Positions 14,468 to 23,655 are shown, counted from the first letter of the stretch. The stretch: 39,826 nucleotides of DNA from Chthonomonadaceae bacterium (GCA_027450145.1 DAIDKH010000041.1:1-39826), one strand, 5' to 3'. Translations and numbers: made by a program. Notes: generated by a model from the letters alone, not told the origin.

Positions 14468-15577
14468 TTAAGGATTGAGCTGCTCTAATTGAGGTAGCGT
14501 AAATAAGCCGTCCTTTCGCACAAGCTTGCCGTCGAAATAGATTTCCCCACCGCCATACTCAGGACGCTGGATACAAACCATGTCCCAGTGGATTTGACTG
14601 CGGTTACCGTTATCGGCCTCTTCATAGGCTTGACCTGGGGTAAGATGAAAACTTCCTGCGATCTTTTCGTCAAATAGAATGTCCTTCATAGGGTGGAGTA
14701 CCTTAGGGTTGAAACCTAATGACCATTCCCCAATGTATCTGGCGCCTTCGTCTGCATCCAGTATGTCATTCAGCTTATCGGTAGCCGCTCCGGCAGTTGC
14801 TTCCTCTATTCGCCCATTACGAAACGTAAGCTTAATGTTACTAAATACTGTGCCGCGGTACAGTGTATCGCAGTTGTACTGCACTGTGCCATTGACCGAC
14901 TCGCGAACGGGGCATGTAAACATTTCGCCATCGGGAATGTTGCGTTCACCGGCACACCCAATTGCACCGATACCCTCTTTACTGAAGGTTAGATCGGTAC
15001 CGGGGCCAGTTATGTGCACCGTTTTAGTATAATCCATGAGCTCGCGAAGCGGCTCCATAGAGCGAGCCATCAACTTGTAATCAACTGCGGCACAGGCGTC
15101 AAAATAAAAATCCTCAAACTGCTCGGTACTCATTCCTGCAGCCTGCGCCATGCTGGAATGCGGCCAGCGCAGTACTACCCACTTTGTGCTTGGCACCCGA
15201 ACCCCAGAATGTACGGGATGCATCCAGTACTTTTCATAGAGCGCCAGCTTCTCAGCTGGAAGGTCGCTGAATTCGCTGATGTTGTGAGAACCTCGTATTC
15301 CTACGTAGCACTGCATCTGCTTCATTCGCGCTAGCTCCAACTCGCCAATCAGGGTCATTTGGTCGACAGTGGCAGAATTTATGAGCGCATGAATAACTGG
15401 CTGGTGGTATGTCGATACTAGTGGCAGACCACCCTTGGATGAGATTTCACTAATTAAAACTCGCGTGAACTCTACTGGAATATCGAATGCCTCGATTAGG
15501 ACACGCTCTCCAGGTGAAACTTGCATAGAGTGTTCAACGAGCAATCTTGCAAGTGTGGCAAATCGCGGGTCTTTCAT
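14468..15577 (-). CDS. M29 family aminopeptidase (AmpS/AmpT-like)
   Basis: A 369-residue cytoplasmic metallo-aminopeptidase of family M29 (aminopeptidase T, AmpS, PepS). The C-terminal half carries the two-metal site: NIPDGE (Glu), ARYIGEW (Glu), GSFHLTPGQAYEE (His and Tyr) and QIHWDMV (His and Asp); the N-terminal half is the dimer and substrate-channel domain. It trims N-terminal residues from peptides with broad specificity and needs Zn, Co or Mg. AAGGAC about 8 bases upstream supports the ATG. It follows the pfkA-like gene on the same strand after a 108-base gap holding a hairpin. Confidence 0.92.
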   Translation of the reverse strand: MKDPRFATLARLLVEHSMQVSPGERVLIEAFDIPVEFTRVLISEISSKGGLPLVSTYHQPVIHALINSATVDQMTLIGELELARMKQMQCYVGIRGSHNISEFSDLPAEKLALYEKYWMHPVHSGVRVPSTKWVVLRWPHSSMAQAAGMSTEQFEDFYFDACAAVDYKLMARSMEPLRELMDYTKTVHITGPGTDLTFSKEGIGAIGCAGERNIPDGEMFTCPVRESVNGTVQYNCDTLYRGTVFSNIKLTFRNGRIEEATAGAATDKLNDILDADEGARYIGEWSLGFNPKVLHPMKDILFDEKIAGSFHLTPGQAYEEADNGNRSQIHWDMVCIQRPEYGGGEIYFDGKLVRKDGLFTLPQLEQLNP

Positions 15578-15630
15578 TGCTTTTGTCCTTGGTGGTACAT
15601 GGATTATTCATTCCGCCATAGCACAATGGC

Positions 15631-15660
15631 CAGGCACCATTCAACTTGTGAAGGTGCCTG
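15631..15660. other. Hairpin between the phosphofructokinase and aminopeptidase genes
   Basis: CAGGCACC (15631-15638) pairs with GGTGCCTG (15653-15660), and inner TTCA/TGAA extends the stem around one bulged base. No T-run follows on either strand, so partial termination or RNA processing is possible. Confidence 0.45.
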
Positions 15661-15684
15661 GTGTCGATTTGCGGAATTACGGTC

Positions 15685-16716
15685 TTATTTGTTGAACAGA
15701 GTTACCACGCTGTTATACAGTTCAACCGGAACCGTGCGGAGCGTTCCGACGGCCTTGTCAATGTCTACCGCTACAATATCACCTCCGCGGGTGGCAACCA
15801 TCTTGCCAAAGTCCCTCTCGTGAACGCACTGTGCAGCGCGAATACCCAGACGAGTTGCGAGGACCCTGTCGAAAGCGCTGGGGGCACCACCGCGTTGAAT
15901 GTGACCCGTTACTGCTGACCTTGTCTCCAGTCCTGTGCGCTTTTCGATCTCCTTCGCGAGCCATTCACCTACGTTGCGCTCACCCAGAATCACGTGGCCA
16001 AAGGCGTCGAGCTTTTTATCTGACTCGTCCAGGTCCGGCAGTTCAACACCTTCCGATGCTACGATCAATGCATACCCTTTACGGTCGTGTGCCTTTTTAA
16101 CCTGGGCACACATGGCTTCAACATCCAGTGGAATCTCAGGAAGCAGTATGTAATCAGCGCCCGCTGAAATGCCAGTGTGAAGTGCGACCCAGCCAGCGTG
16201 TCTGCCCATCACTTCCAAAACAATGGCGCGGCTGTGCGATCGCGCAGTGTCACGAAGCCTATCGGCTGCATCTACGTTGACTTGTACCGCACTGTCGAAA
16301 CCGAATGTATAGTCAGTTTCGCTAAGGTCGTTGTCCATCGTTTTGGGTATACCGACAGTAGGAAAGCCATCCTTGAAGAGCTTGCTAGCAACGCCAAGCG
16401 TGTCTTCGCCGCCTAGCGCGGCCACTGCGTCCAGACCAAATTTCTTAAAATTTTCCTTAACTGCCTGTAGTTGCGCAGGATCCTTGTATGGGTTAGTGCG
16501 TGATGACCGTAAATCTGTGCCGCCCTGTCGGATGAGCTCCTCTACACCAGCAACTGTGAGCGGCTGATCATCAATGATGCCCTGAACCAGTCCCTTCCAA
16601 CCATAGCGAATGCCATGAACCTTAAAGCCGTAGTCCAGGCCGCGTAGCACAAAGCCTCTAATTGCCGGATTAAGGCCGGGGCAGTCTCCGCCGCCGGTCA
16701 GTATGCCGATCTTCAT
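15685..16716 (-). CDS. pfkA: Phosphofructokinase, probably pyrophosphate-dependent
   Basis: A 343-residue enzyme phosphorylating fructose 6-phosphate to the 1,6-bisphosphate in glycolysis. GILTGGGDCPGLN binds the phosphate donor, PKTMDNDLSETD (residues 124-135) carries the catalytic Asp128, and GRHAGWVAL and GHIQRGGAPSAFDR complete the sugar site. The donor loop reads GGEDT (102-106) where ATP enzymes have GGDGS; Asp at the second position together with Lys125 in PKT are the known markers for pyrophosphate use, so PPi is the likely donor. Glu in place of the usual Asp at 104 is unusual. AAGGAGG precedes the ATG. Confidence 0.92.
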   Translation of the reverse strand: MKIGILTGGGDCPGLNPAIRGFVLRGLDYGFKVHGIRYGWKGLVQGIIDDQPLTVAGVEELIRQGGTDLRSSRTNPYKDPAQLQAVKENFKKFGLDAVAALGGEDTLGVASKLFKDGFPTVGIPKTMDNDLSETDYTFGFDSAVQVNVDAADRLRDTARSHSRAIVLEVMGRHAGWVALHTGISAGADYILLPEIPLDVEAMCAQVKKAHDRKGYALIVASEGVELPDLDESDKKLDAFGHVILGERNVGEWLAKEIEKRTGLETRSAVTGHIQRGGAPSAFDRVLATRLGIRAAQCVHERDFGKMVATRGGDIVAVDIDKAVGTLRTVPVELYNSVVTLFNK

Positions 16717-16975
16717 CTGTGAATCCTCCTTATCTCGTTGTCCTCATACTCTTATAGGCGTCGTTGCCGTCTAAATCTGTTGTAGTCTACCCGAAATTTG
16801 GCACCATGATTGTGCCCGGCAACAGGCATTGTGCCATCAAATTGTGCCGGGTGACTTGGCAGAAATGAAAGGGCGAATGCTCGTCACGGCTAAGCGGGTA
16901 TAATCGACGTGAGGTTAACTGTATAGGCAGTCTAAACTAAAAAATTCGTTCGTTTCACAATCCAGGAGGCTCTCT

Positions 16976-17542
16976 TTGTATTTGCCCAGAATCAAGCGTG
17001 CTGCGGTAATTGCCGCGCTTCTGTTAGCTTTCATCCAGATGCCGGGACGCTCTGACGCACAGGTGCTAAATCCTGCGGTTCAACAGATAGGATCACTCTT
17101 CAGCATTGGTGGTTATTTCTTTACCTCATCCTCTGCTCGAGCTGCTTTTGGAAGCACGAAATTCTATTCAGAAGCCTCGTATTTCGGTAGACCAACCAAC
17201 CTTGGCGCGCTAGAGGTCTCGGGTGGCGTTCAGATTGTGGGTGCGTCCGATCACTTCTTTCCGTTCACCGGTGGCAGCCGCCTAAGCCTCTACGGCCCGT
17301 CAGTACGTTTCAGCACTGCGCACCTTCGGAATCGTCTGCGACTCTCGTTCACGACAGGATACTATGTAACCTCAATCAGTACGATCTCTGGCCATAACGT
17401 AACCACCCTCGCGCCCTCATTTGAAATAGGCCTGTCACAACCACTTATTCGGTATGTTACGCTCATAGGTGGCTACAGATTTGGCGCAAACGTGGACCAT
17501 ATTGATACTAGTGGATTTTACTTTGGCCTGCGGCTATTCTAG
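16976..17542 (+). CDS. Secreted, probable outer-membrane beta-barrel protein
   Basis: A 188-residue protein of no recognised family. A signal peptide (residues 1-29, ending SDA-QV) is followed by a body rich in alternating hydrophobic and polar residues with many Tyr, Phe and Gly, and it ends in RLF; a terminal Phe is typical of outer-membrane barrels. The start codon is TTG: AGGAGG lies 6 bases before it and the signal peptide begins there. TATAAT at 16899-16904 may be its -10 box. The threonine aldolase follows after 32 bases, perhaps cotranscribed. Confidence 0.7.
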   Translation: MYLPRIKRAAVIAALLLAFIQMPGRSDAQVLNPAVQQIGSLFSIGGYFFTSSSARAAFGSTKFYSEASYFGRPTNLGALEVSGGVQIVGASDHFFPFTGGSRLSLYGPSVRFSTAHLRNRLRLSFTTGYYVTSISTISGHNVTTLAPSFEIGLSQPLIRYVTLIGGYRFGANVDHIDTSGFYFGLRLF

Positions 17543-17574
17543 GATGAGCCGGTATACAGGGGAGAGATTATAAC

Positions 17575-18600
17575 GTGAAGATTGCGGACTTCCGAAGCGA
17601 CACTGTTACCCGACCAACACAAGCAATGCGGGAAGTCATGTCAGCGGCTGATGTTGGTGACGACGTTTATGAGGATGACCCAACCGTTAACGAGCTTCAG
17701 AATGTTGCCGCCAACTTAACTGGTAAAGAATGCGCACTGTTTACCGCTAGCGGAACCATGAGCAACGCCATTGCCATGAAAGTGCACGCAAATCCTGGTG
17801 ACCAGGTCTTAATGGATGAGGAATCTCACTCCATGGTTTATGAGGTGGGCCTTCCTGCTACTATTGCACAAGTGCTCACACGCCAATTTCATAGCGTCAA
17901 CGGGGTTCCAGATACCGCGACGATTGCCGCTTGGCTCCATGCAGAGACGCTGCATACTCCACGCACCTCGCTAGTGATACTTGAGAATACTCACAACCGT
18001 GCGGGTGGCACTGTTATTCCCCTGGGAGTGTGCAAAGAGGTCTACGAGACGGCGAAAATGGATGGTGCAGCCGTGCACCTGGATGGCGCGCGTATCTTTA
18101 ATGCGTCGGTGGCGAGCGGCAAAACCGTTAGGCAATATGCCGATTATGCCGATTCAATAACCTTCTGCCTTTCAAAGGGGCTGGGATGTCCTGTCGGATC
18201 CGTGCTGTGCGGATCGTCCGGCTTCATTACGCGTGCGCGACGCGTGCGTAAGATGCTGGGAGGGGGCATGCGGCAGGCAGGAATCTTGGCTGCTGCAGGG
18301 CTTTACGCGCTGAAGAACAACGTCTCCAGATTGGCCGATGACCATCGACGTGCTAAGCTGCTGGCGGGAGCGTTTCTGGACACGGCTACAATAAAACCCG
18401 TTGTAGTTAATCCCGAAACCAATATGGTCTATTTCAATACAAATCTACCAGCTCAGGAAGTATGTTCTCACCTTGCCGAGAACCACAACGTACTCTGCAA
18501 CCCCACCGCTCTCCACACCCTACGCATGGTGACACATCTCGATATTGATGATGAAGCTATAGAGATGGCAATATCCGCGTTACGGGCGGTTTGTAAGTAA
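17575..18600 (+). CDS. ltaE: Low-specificity L-threonine aldolase
   Basis: A 341-residue fold-type I PLP enzyme that splits L-threonine or L-allo-threonine into glycine and acetaldehyde. DFRSDTVTRPT is the family's N-terminal signature; His85 (ESHSM) stacks on PLP, Asp170 in HLDGARIFNA holds the pyridine nitrogen and Lys201 in CLSKGLGCPVGS forms the Schiff base; RKMLGGGMRQAG is also diagnostic. The start is GTG with GGGGAGAG about 9 bases upstream. Length is normal for the family. Confidence 0.95.
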   Translation: MKIADFRSDTVTRPTQAMREVMSAADVGDDVYEDDPTVNELQNVAANLTGKECALFTASGTMSNAIAMKVHANPGDQVLMDEESHSMVYEVGLPATIAQVLTRQFHSVNGVPDTATIAAWLHAETLHTPRTSLVILENTHNRAGGTVIPLGVCKEVYETAKMDGAAVHLDGARIFNASVASGKTVRQYADYADSITFCLSKGLGCPVGSVLCGSSGFITRARRVRKMLGGGMRQAGILAAAGLYALKNNVSRLADDHRRAKLLAGAFLDTATIKPVVVNPETNMVYFNTNLPAQEVCSHLAENHNVLCNPTALHTLRMVTHLDIDDEAIEMAISALRAVCK

Positions 18601-18703
18601 CTGCAACCGCGGGAACTTATGGCATCGAATTCCCTGTTCTACTATCTTGAAAGCCGGACAATGCCAGGGATATTCTGGCATCCGTGCAGGAGACCACGAA
18701 TAC

Positions 18704-19246
18704 ATGGCACGAGTAATTGGTAAAGCCCGACCTCAGCGCGGTAATACTGGCACCAATGTTTCCGAAGCGATCATCTTCCTGGTGTTGATAGGTGCAATTG
18801 TTGCGGGAGTCTATTACTACTTCTTTGTCTTCCGCAAATCTGCCAGCTACGCATTAGGCGAGTTTTTTGGAGACGTTTCAGCCGGTGATGCGAAATCTCA
18901 GTACGCCATGCTCGACGCTTCGGATAAGGCATACTGGCCAACTGAAAAGAAGTATTCCTCCGACACTGGCGTGCCACTGGCACACGGATATACAGAGCGC
19001 ATTGAGAACGTTGCCATGAAGCCTCCCATTATTAAAGGGCCGGGTCTAGCGCTCATTGATACTACGCTTTCGGTTCGCAGTAATATGCAGCATGAGGCGC
19101 TCTATCAGGCCGGGAAAACAGACACCGCAAAAATTGCGTGTTTAATGCATCAGGATCCCAATGGTGCCTGGAAGCTTGTTCTCTCACGCTCCGATTTCCG
19201 GCAACTATTTAAAATCACTCCAAATGCGCCAAGTTCCAACTTCTAG
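18704..19246 (+). CDS. Single-pass membrane protein with extracytoplasmic domain
   Basis: About 180 residues, no recognised family. A short basic cytoplasmic tail, one strong membrane segment (about residues 19-43, SEAIIFLVLIGAIVAGVYYYF) split here only as description, and an extracytoplasmic alpha/beta domain ending in a strand-rich part with WKLVLSRSDFR. The form resembles small NTF2-like/DUF4878-type domains that follow a membrane anchor. ATG 18704 has AGGAGA 11 bases upstream; an in-frame start 19 codons earlier lacks such a site. The next gene has the same layout and begins 33 bases later. Confidence 0.7.
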   Translation: MARVIGKARPQRGNTGTNVSEAIIFLVLIGAIVAGVYYYFFVFRKSASYALGEFFGDVSAGDAKSQYAMLDASDKAYWPTEKKYSSDTGVPLAHGYTERIENVAMKPPIIKGPGLALIDTTLSVRSNMQHEALYQAGKTDTAKIACLMHQDPNGAWKLVLSRSDFRQLFKITPNAPSSNF

Positions 19247-19279
19247 TTGGTACTTTGAATTTGAAAGGCGGATGCACAA

Positions 19280-20080
19280 TTGGTCATTTGTTCGAATTGC
19301 CAACATCCTGTAGACGAGACTGCCACCGATACCTGCCCAATTTGTAAGACTTCCCTGAATGCGAAAGCGGTTGCCGAGGATGCCCCTGCTGCGCCAGTAA
19401 TGGCGCAGCCGATAATGACCACTGCTGCTACCAGCCCGGTTTCATCACTTCCTCCTCCTGCACCGGCTACCGGTGGGTTTACGAGGAAAATGACGCTAAG
19501 TGGGGAGTACATCGATGTACCCAACCCCACTAATCCCGTGGCAACTCGGCCAGGAACGGTACCACCGCCTACAGGGAACGGAGCCTCGCATCGCGGTGGG
19601 TCTGCCGCCCGCCCACGTAGCAAAGAGACGACGGCCTCGAAGAGCAGCTCTGGCACGGTTGCGTTGGTGTTGGTGCTCCTACTAATTGTGGGCTGTGTTG
19701 GAGGATACGTCTGGTGGATCCACCGAACTAACCCTCAATCGCAGGCCCAAAAGTATGTGGATGCTCTTAAGAGCCAGGATTGGAACACGGTATACTCTCT
19801 GACGGACTTCTCGACCCAGGACAAGCAAAAGTACCCAGACGCCACTAGTTTCTCTACGGCAATGAAATCAGCGCCGTTCCTCAGCGTCATACTCAAGTCG
19901 CTTTCAAGTGCCAGTATGACTGCGCAGCCGCCTACATCCAATGACGGTAGCACCGCTGTAGTACCGGTGAACCTAACGATATCGCTGGCGGGTCACACAT
20001 TTAACCATAGTATTAACCTTAATATGGTAAACAAGGGCGGTTTCTGGATGGTGAAGCGTGCCCCGTCTATGGGAATGTAG
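19280..20080 (+). CDS. Zinc-ribbon membrane protein with extracytoplasmic domain
   Basis: A 266-residue protein. The N-terminus is a rubredoxin-like zinc ribbon, CSNC at residues 4-7 and CPIC at 19-22, then a long Pro/Ala/Thr linker of about 100 residues, one membrane segment (about 127-148) and an extracytoplasmic domain of about 110 residues (SQAQKYVDALKSQDWNTVY onward, ending in FWMVKRAP) that resembles DUF4878/NTF2-like folds. The start is TTG with AGGCGGA upstream; only this start includes the full CxxC pair. It pairs with the preceding gene of similar design. Function unknown. Confidence 0.75.
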   Translation: MVICSNCQHPVDETATDTCPICKTSLNAKAVAEDAPAAPVMAQPIMTTAATSPVSSLPPPAPATGGFTRKMTLSGEYIDVPNPTNPVATRPGTVPPPTGNGASHRGGSAARPRSKETTASKSSSGTVALVLVLLLIVGCVGGYVWWIHRTNPQSQAQKYVDALKSQDWNTVYSLTDFSTQDKQKYPDATSFSTAMKSAPFLSVILKSLSSASMTAQPPTSNDGSTAVVPVNLTISLAGHTFNHSINLNMVNKGGFWMVKRAPSMGM

Positions 20081-20546
20081 GGCGCGTAGGGTTTATGTAA
20101 CCTAAGAACCTCTTTGGCATAACTGGTCGCCAACATTCCGCTTTCCCGTTGCCGAAATTACACAATTGGGTGTTGTGATATGGACGGGCGATGCTGATAT
20201 GGTATGCAGCATTACCAGGACGTCTCAACATTACCTTGAACGGCAGTATTGCCTTGGCAATCGAACCGCCTTGCCGTATTCCTGGCGGTTCGATTTAATT
20301 TGTATCCTTTGTTTCGCACCAAGTACCAGCAATCTATTTCGATCATCACCGTAATAGATCACCACTAAATACGCCGTTGAGGCGAACGGTAAGTTACTCA
20401 ACCTCGTATTAAGCAAAGTGTGGGATAATATACGTAAGGGTTATGTGTCGTAGGCGGTAGACCGTTTAAGCTTGCGAACAAATCCTGCCCATCACTCATT
20501 GCGCATTGCGGTATCTCGAGTGGGTGTTGGCCAAGGGACTGAGGCA
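20081..20546. other. Stretch without a recognised gene, containing a strong stem-loop
   Basis: No convincing gene is seen here. It holds the stem-loop at 20259-20300 and a possible -10 box GATAATAT near 20424 that could serve the Cys-rich protein gene. The short open frames in it have no ribosome site or family likeness. Confidence 0.5.
20259..20300 (+). terminator. Probable intrinsic terminator
   Basis: AATCGAACCGCC (20259-20270) and GGCGGTTCGATT (20284-20295) form a perfect 12-pair stem with a 13-base loop, followed by TAATTT. It would end the transcript of the two membrane-protein genes, although it lies 180 bases after the last stop. Confidence 0.65.
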
Positions 20547-20975
20547 GTGCCTAGACAAACCATATTTGCGCGTAAGACTGCATCCCGCAACATCGTCCTA
20601 TTTATCGTGCTGTTGTGCGGGATTCTCACTTCCTTAACTTCGTCCCAAGCGCTCGCGTGCAGCATGGCCGGAATGAGCTGCTGCTGCCGTCACGTTTCAT
20701 GTGACTCGTGTACCAAAAGCGGCGCGGCGAAGGCCCATGGTTTACTGGAAGGGTGTCATGGCACCTGCTGTGTAACTCCCCGTTCTAGTACCCCGTATCC
20801 TTCGGCGCTTCCGGCACTCCACCCCAATACCCCCATTACTTGTTTATTACGTGATTCGGTTTACAACCGCGGTAAGCGTGTCACAAGGATTCCTGCGGGG
20901 TGCACGGTCACCCTTCTTAGCTCCAGTCTCTTTTATGAGCCTCAAAACTCCCGAGCTCCCCCAAATCTCCAGTAA
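20547..20975 (+). CDS. Cysteine-rich secreted protein of the copper cluster
   Basis: About 142 residues, no named family recognised. From GTG 20547 (AAGGG 9 bases upstream) the frame begins with a basic n-region and a hydrophobic core and an AxA cleavage site (SQALA), a good signal peptide. The mature part starts CSMAGMSCCC and has further Cys in VSCDSC, EGC and TCC, eleven in all, mixed with Met and His. Such a composition suggests binding of soft metals such as copper. A longer frame from TTG 20472 is possible. It precedes the multicopper oxidase by 179 bases. Metal binding is inference. Confidence 0.6.
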   Translation: MPRQTIFARKTASRNIVLFIVLLCGILTSLTSSQALACSMAGMSCCCRHVSCDSCTKSGAAKAHGLLEGCHGTCCVTPRSSTPYPSALPALHPNTPITCLLRDSVYNRGKRVTRIPAGCTVTLLSSSLFYEPQNSRAPPNLQ

Positions 20976-21154
20976 GCATTTTCGAAGTTTTTTTGACAAC
21001 CTCTTGCTACACGGAAGGCTGCTGTCTCAAATAGACGCATCCATAATGGTCGTGCAACCGGTCTGCTATACGGGTATGCAACCGTACAGGTCGGCGCGCA
21101 AATTAAATGCACATGCCGTGTTGCGGACTTAGATTCACTGGAGATTTATGAGCA

Positions 21155-22396
21155 ATGAGCAACCTTAGCCGTCGCTCCGTTATTGGTTCTTTACTGGCCG
21201 GTGGAACGGCCGCAGTGTTGGGCACATCCGCCACGGATGCGCGTTCCCAGGGGACCGCTTACAATGGTTACAACAGGCCGTTACCGGCTGATTGGAGCAT
21301 CCCGTTCGACCCGTCCGCAACGCGGCCAACGTGGTACCCTCGCAACCTGCCAACGCCTGGTGAGGTGATACATGAGTATAACATTGAGGTCATTCTCACT
21401 CCTCACGAAATATTGCCCATGGCGCACTTCCCCGCCTACACGTACAATGGCACGGTCCCGGGCCCCGAGTTACGAGTGAGAGAGGGTGATTGGGTTAAAG
21501 TTAACCTCCTGAACAAAACCCACGACTTTCATACAATCCACTGGCACGGCGTGGACGTTAAATGCGAAATGGACGGGGTTCCATTTAGTACGCAGTACCC
21601 AGTGGGTTACAATCAGACATTCCAGTACCTGTTCCGTGCGCAGCCAGCAGGAACTCACTTTTATCATTGCCACCAAATGACCAACCTACATGTTCAGGCA
21701 GGTCTTTACGGCGCAATCATTATCGAGAGTGCGGTTGATCCAGTTAAACAGCAGTTTCCATACACGCGCGACTATACCATGGTGTTGAGTGAAGTCGACA
21801 CGGCATTTGTGGAAGCTCAGATTAACGATATGGAACTCATGGGTACTCAGATGGATTACATGAGCAGGTCCCCCGAGATGATGGCCAAGATGAGCGGCGA
21901 GATGATGGGCTGGTTTGCATCCAAAGAGGCGTTCATGAGTGCTATTAAATCCGGTTGGATACCCCCTTACGCTTCAAGTGTGGCGGGTAAGTTTCGCCAA
22001 ATTCAGCCAAACTTTTTCATGATTAATGGGAAGAGCTATCCGATGGCAGAACACATACGCATCAAGCGAGGCGAATTAATTCGAATTCGACTCATTGGAG
22101 CCGGAATGATGCCACACTTCATGCACCTCCACGGTCACAATTTCTGGCATGTATGCCAGGATGGTGCTCCGTTGCAATGCCCTGTTCAGATGAACACTAT
22201 TCCGGTGTTTCCTGGAACCACCTGCGACATTATCGTTGAAGGTACCAATCCGGGTAACTGGCATTTCCACGATCATAGTGATCTATGTCTTACTAACAAT
22301 GGGGCGTCTCCTGGCGGAATGATGACGATGCTGATGTACGATGATGCTGCTGCCGAGGGTTTCACGTTTCCAGAGGTACTTACACTCAATTCTTAA
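21155..22396 (+). CDS. Two-domain multicopper oxidase (T1 site in domain 1)
   Basis: A 413-residue exported oxidase. The N-terminus SRRSVIGSLL is a Tat-type signal. Domain 1 has HTIHWHG (His126-His131) and GTHFYHCHQMTNLH with Cys172 as the T1 cysteine; domain 2 has HFMHLHGH (His321-328) and WHFHDH (His370-374). In domain 2 the HxH pair is H-F-H, so the second T1 cysteine is missing, as in type C two-domain laccases that keep only the domain-1 blue copper. A Met-rich linker (residues 226-251) recalls CueO and CopA and suggests Cu(I) oxidation. The next gene starts 14 bases after its stop. Confidence 0.9.
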   Translation: MSNLSRRSVIGSLLAGGTAAVLGTSATDARSQGTAYNGYNRPLPADWSIPFDPSATRPTWYPRNLPTPGEVIHEYNIEVILTPHEILPMAHFPAYTYNGTVPGPELRVREGDWVKVNLLNKTHDFHTIHWHGVDVKCEMDGVPFSTQYPVGYNQTFQYLFRAQPAGTHFYHCHQMTNLHVQAGLYGAIIIESAVDPVKQQFPYTRDYTMVLSEVDTAFVEAQINDMELMGTQMDYMSRSPEMMAKMSGEMMGWFASKEAFMSAIKSGWIPPYASSVAGKFRQIQPNFFMINGKSYPMAEHIRIKRGELIRIRLIGAGMMPHFMHLHGHNFWHVCQDGAPLQCPVQMNTIPVFPGTTCDIIVEGTNPGNWHFHDHSDLCLTNNGASPGGMMTMLMYDDAAAEGFTFPEVLTLNS

Positions 22397-22410
22397 AGGA
22401 GCACACCAGG

Positions 22411-23652
22411 ATGTGGTGGTTAACAACTAAACGCAATAGTTTGCAGGCGGTCGCGGCTGCCATTTGTGTATTCACCTGGGGTGCGCAGGCAAAAGCCCAG
22501 GTGCAACACACTCCGGTTCCGGAGCAGCCATCATTGGCGCCGCAACTGGAAATCGATGGCAGTGGTATCGCAACGCTGGAAGGCAGGTTCCCAGAACATA
22601 ACGCCCCTGGCGGCGGTAAGATCAGTACATCACGAATCAACTTTTCCGATTCGTCACTTGTGATTGGTGCATCTCAGCGCCTATACCGCGGTGGTGGAAT
22701 CGGCAGCCTGGTCTTGGGGGTTACGACCTCAGATAACAGCTTAAATTCCACAGGCACGGGCCTTTTTCTGCATCAGGCTTACCTAGACTACGCAACAAAC
22801 CCTCTTGAGGCAGTGATCGGGCGAACTGACGTTCCTACGCAGCTTATCACGTTCCCAACCCTTCGCGGCGACGATCTTGTAGAGTTTACTGGGGTTCTTG
22901 ATCCTTTTTCATCTGGTGGCAACGTACAGGAACATAGGTACAGTAACCAGGTGGCAGTCACCTTCAACAAGAACCTCAGGTATTTTCTCAATCTTCATGC
23001 ACAGCATCTCATAGACTCCACTGGTGCTGGAGGAGACCAGACAGGTATTAACTCTTATGGCGCAACATTTATGTATCAGGGAGCGCCGGTACTAGCGGAC
23101 ATGGAGCGAGTACCGCAGTGGGGGGTGGGTGTAGAAGAACAGGAGATTCCCGGAAGTAAGGGCGGCGCAGATACCGCACTGTACGGAGGAGTCGTATGGA
23201 ACATCAAATCTGACCCTATCGACAGGTTTGATCTACGATTCCAGGATACCTATACCACCGGAAACTCTCTCAAAACGTTTGGAGACATAGCAGACACCTA
23301 TCGCGCCGCGGCCAACAGTGCTGCGATGTCTTTCAGGTATCTGCACAGTCCGTTCGGACGCCCGGCGTACCAGGTGGCTCTAACGCTGGGATTACGAACA
23401 TACCAGAACGTCCCAAACAGCTCCTCCTTTGCCATCGCGCTAACAGGAGTGAAAAGGCTAGGTGAGGGCTTCGATCTGATAGCGCAGTATTCCTATCAAC
23501 ATTGGGCATCCGCTGGCGCTGCAGTTTTTGGTGGTCCCGATAACAATACCATTCAACTGGGCTTTGCTTACAACTTTACTGACACGTTCAACCAGCACAT
23601 TGCCCCTCGCCGGTCGCTGCTTAGCCTGCAGCACCAATATATACCGGAGTAA
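22411..23652 (+). CDS. Outer-membrane beta-barrel protein of the copper cluster
   Basis: A 413-residue exported protein with a signal peptide ending near AKAQ and a body of amphipathic strands rich in Gly, Asn, Tyr and aromatic girdle residues (ALYGGVVWNIK, FDLIAQYSYQHW, IQLGFAYNF). It looks like a 14-16 strand porin or CopB-type barrel, though no family signature is certain. AAAGGAG 10 bases before the ATG supports the start. It lies between the multicopper oxidase and the YtkA-like protein with 14- and 3-base gaps, so it very likely belongs to the same metal-handling operon. Confidence 0.7.
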   Translation: MWWLTTKRNSLQAVAAAICVFTWGAQAKAQVQHTPVPEQPSLAPQLEIDGSGIATLEGRFPEHNAPGGGKISTSRINFSDSSLVIGASQRLYRGGGIGSLVLGVTTSDNSLNSTGTGLFLHQAYLDYATNPLEAVIGRTDVPTQLITFPTLRGDDLVEFTGVLDPFSSGGNVQEHRYSNQVAVTFNKNLRYFLNLHAQHLIDSTGAGGDQTGINSYGATFMYQGAPVLADMERVPQWGVGVEEQEIPGSKGGADTALYGGVVWNIKSDPIDRFDLRFQDTYTTGNSLKTFGDIADTYRAAANSAAMSFRYLHSPFGRPAYQVALTLGLRTYQNVPNSSSFAIALTGVKRLGEGFDLIAQYSYQHWASAGAAVFGGPDNNTIQLGFAYNFTDTFNQHIAPRRSLLSLQHQYIPE

Positions 23653-23655
23653 CCG

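Noticed and set aside
16798-16818. TTGGCACCATGATTGTGCC as a fifth sigma-54 promoter, upstream of the barrel-like protein
   Set aside because: With the required 12-base spacing the -12 dinucleotide is GT, and the nearby GC is 14 bases away. The three ATTGTGCC copies nearby are short and may be chance.
20112-20130. TTGGCATAACTGGTCGCC as a sigma-54 promoter
   Set aside because: The -12 GC is out of place by one base and no gene follows within a sensible distance.
20259-20300. GGTTCGATT resembling a tRNA T-loop
   Set aside because: The sequence pairs perfectly with AATCGAACCGCC just upstream, so it is a simple stem-loop; no acceptor or anticodon arm was found.
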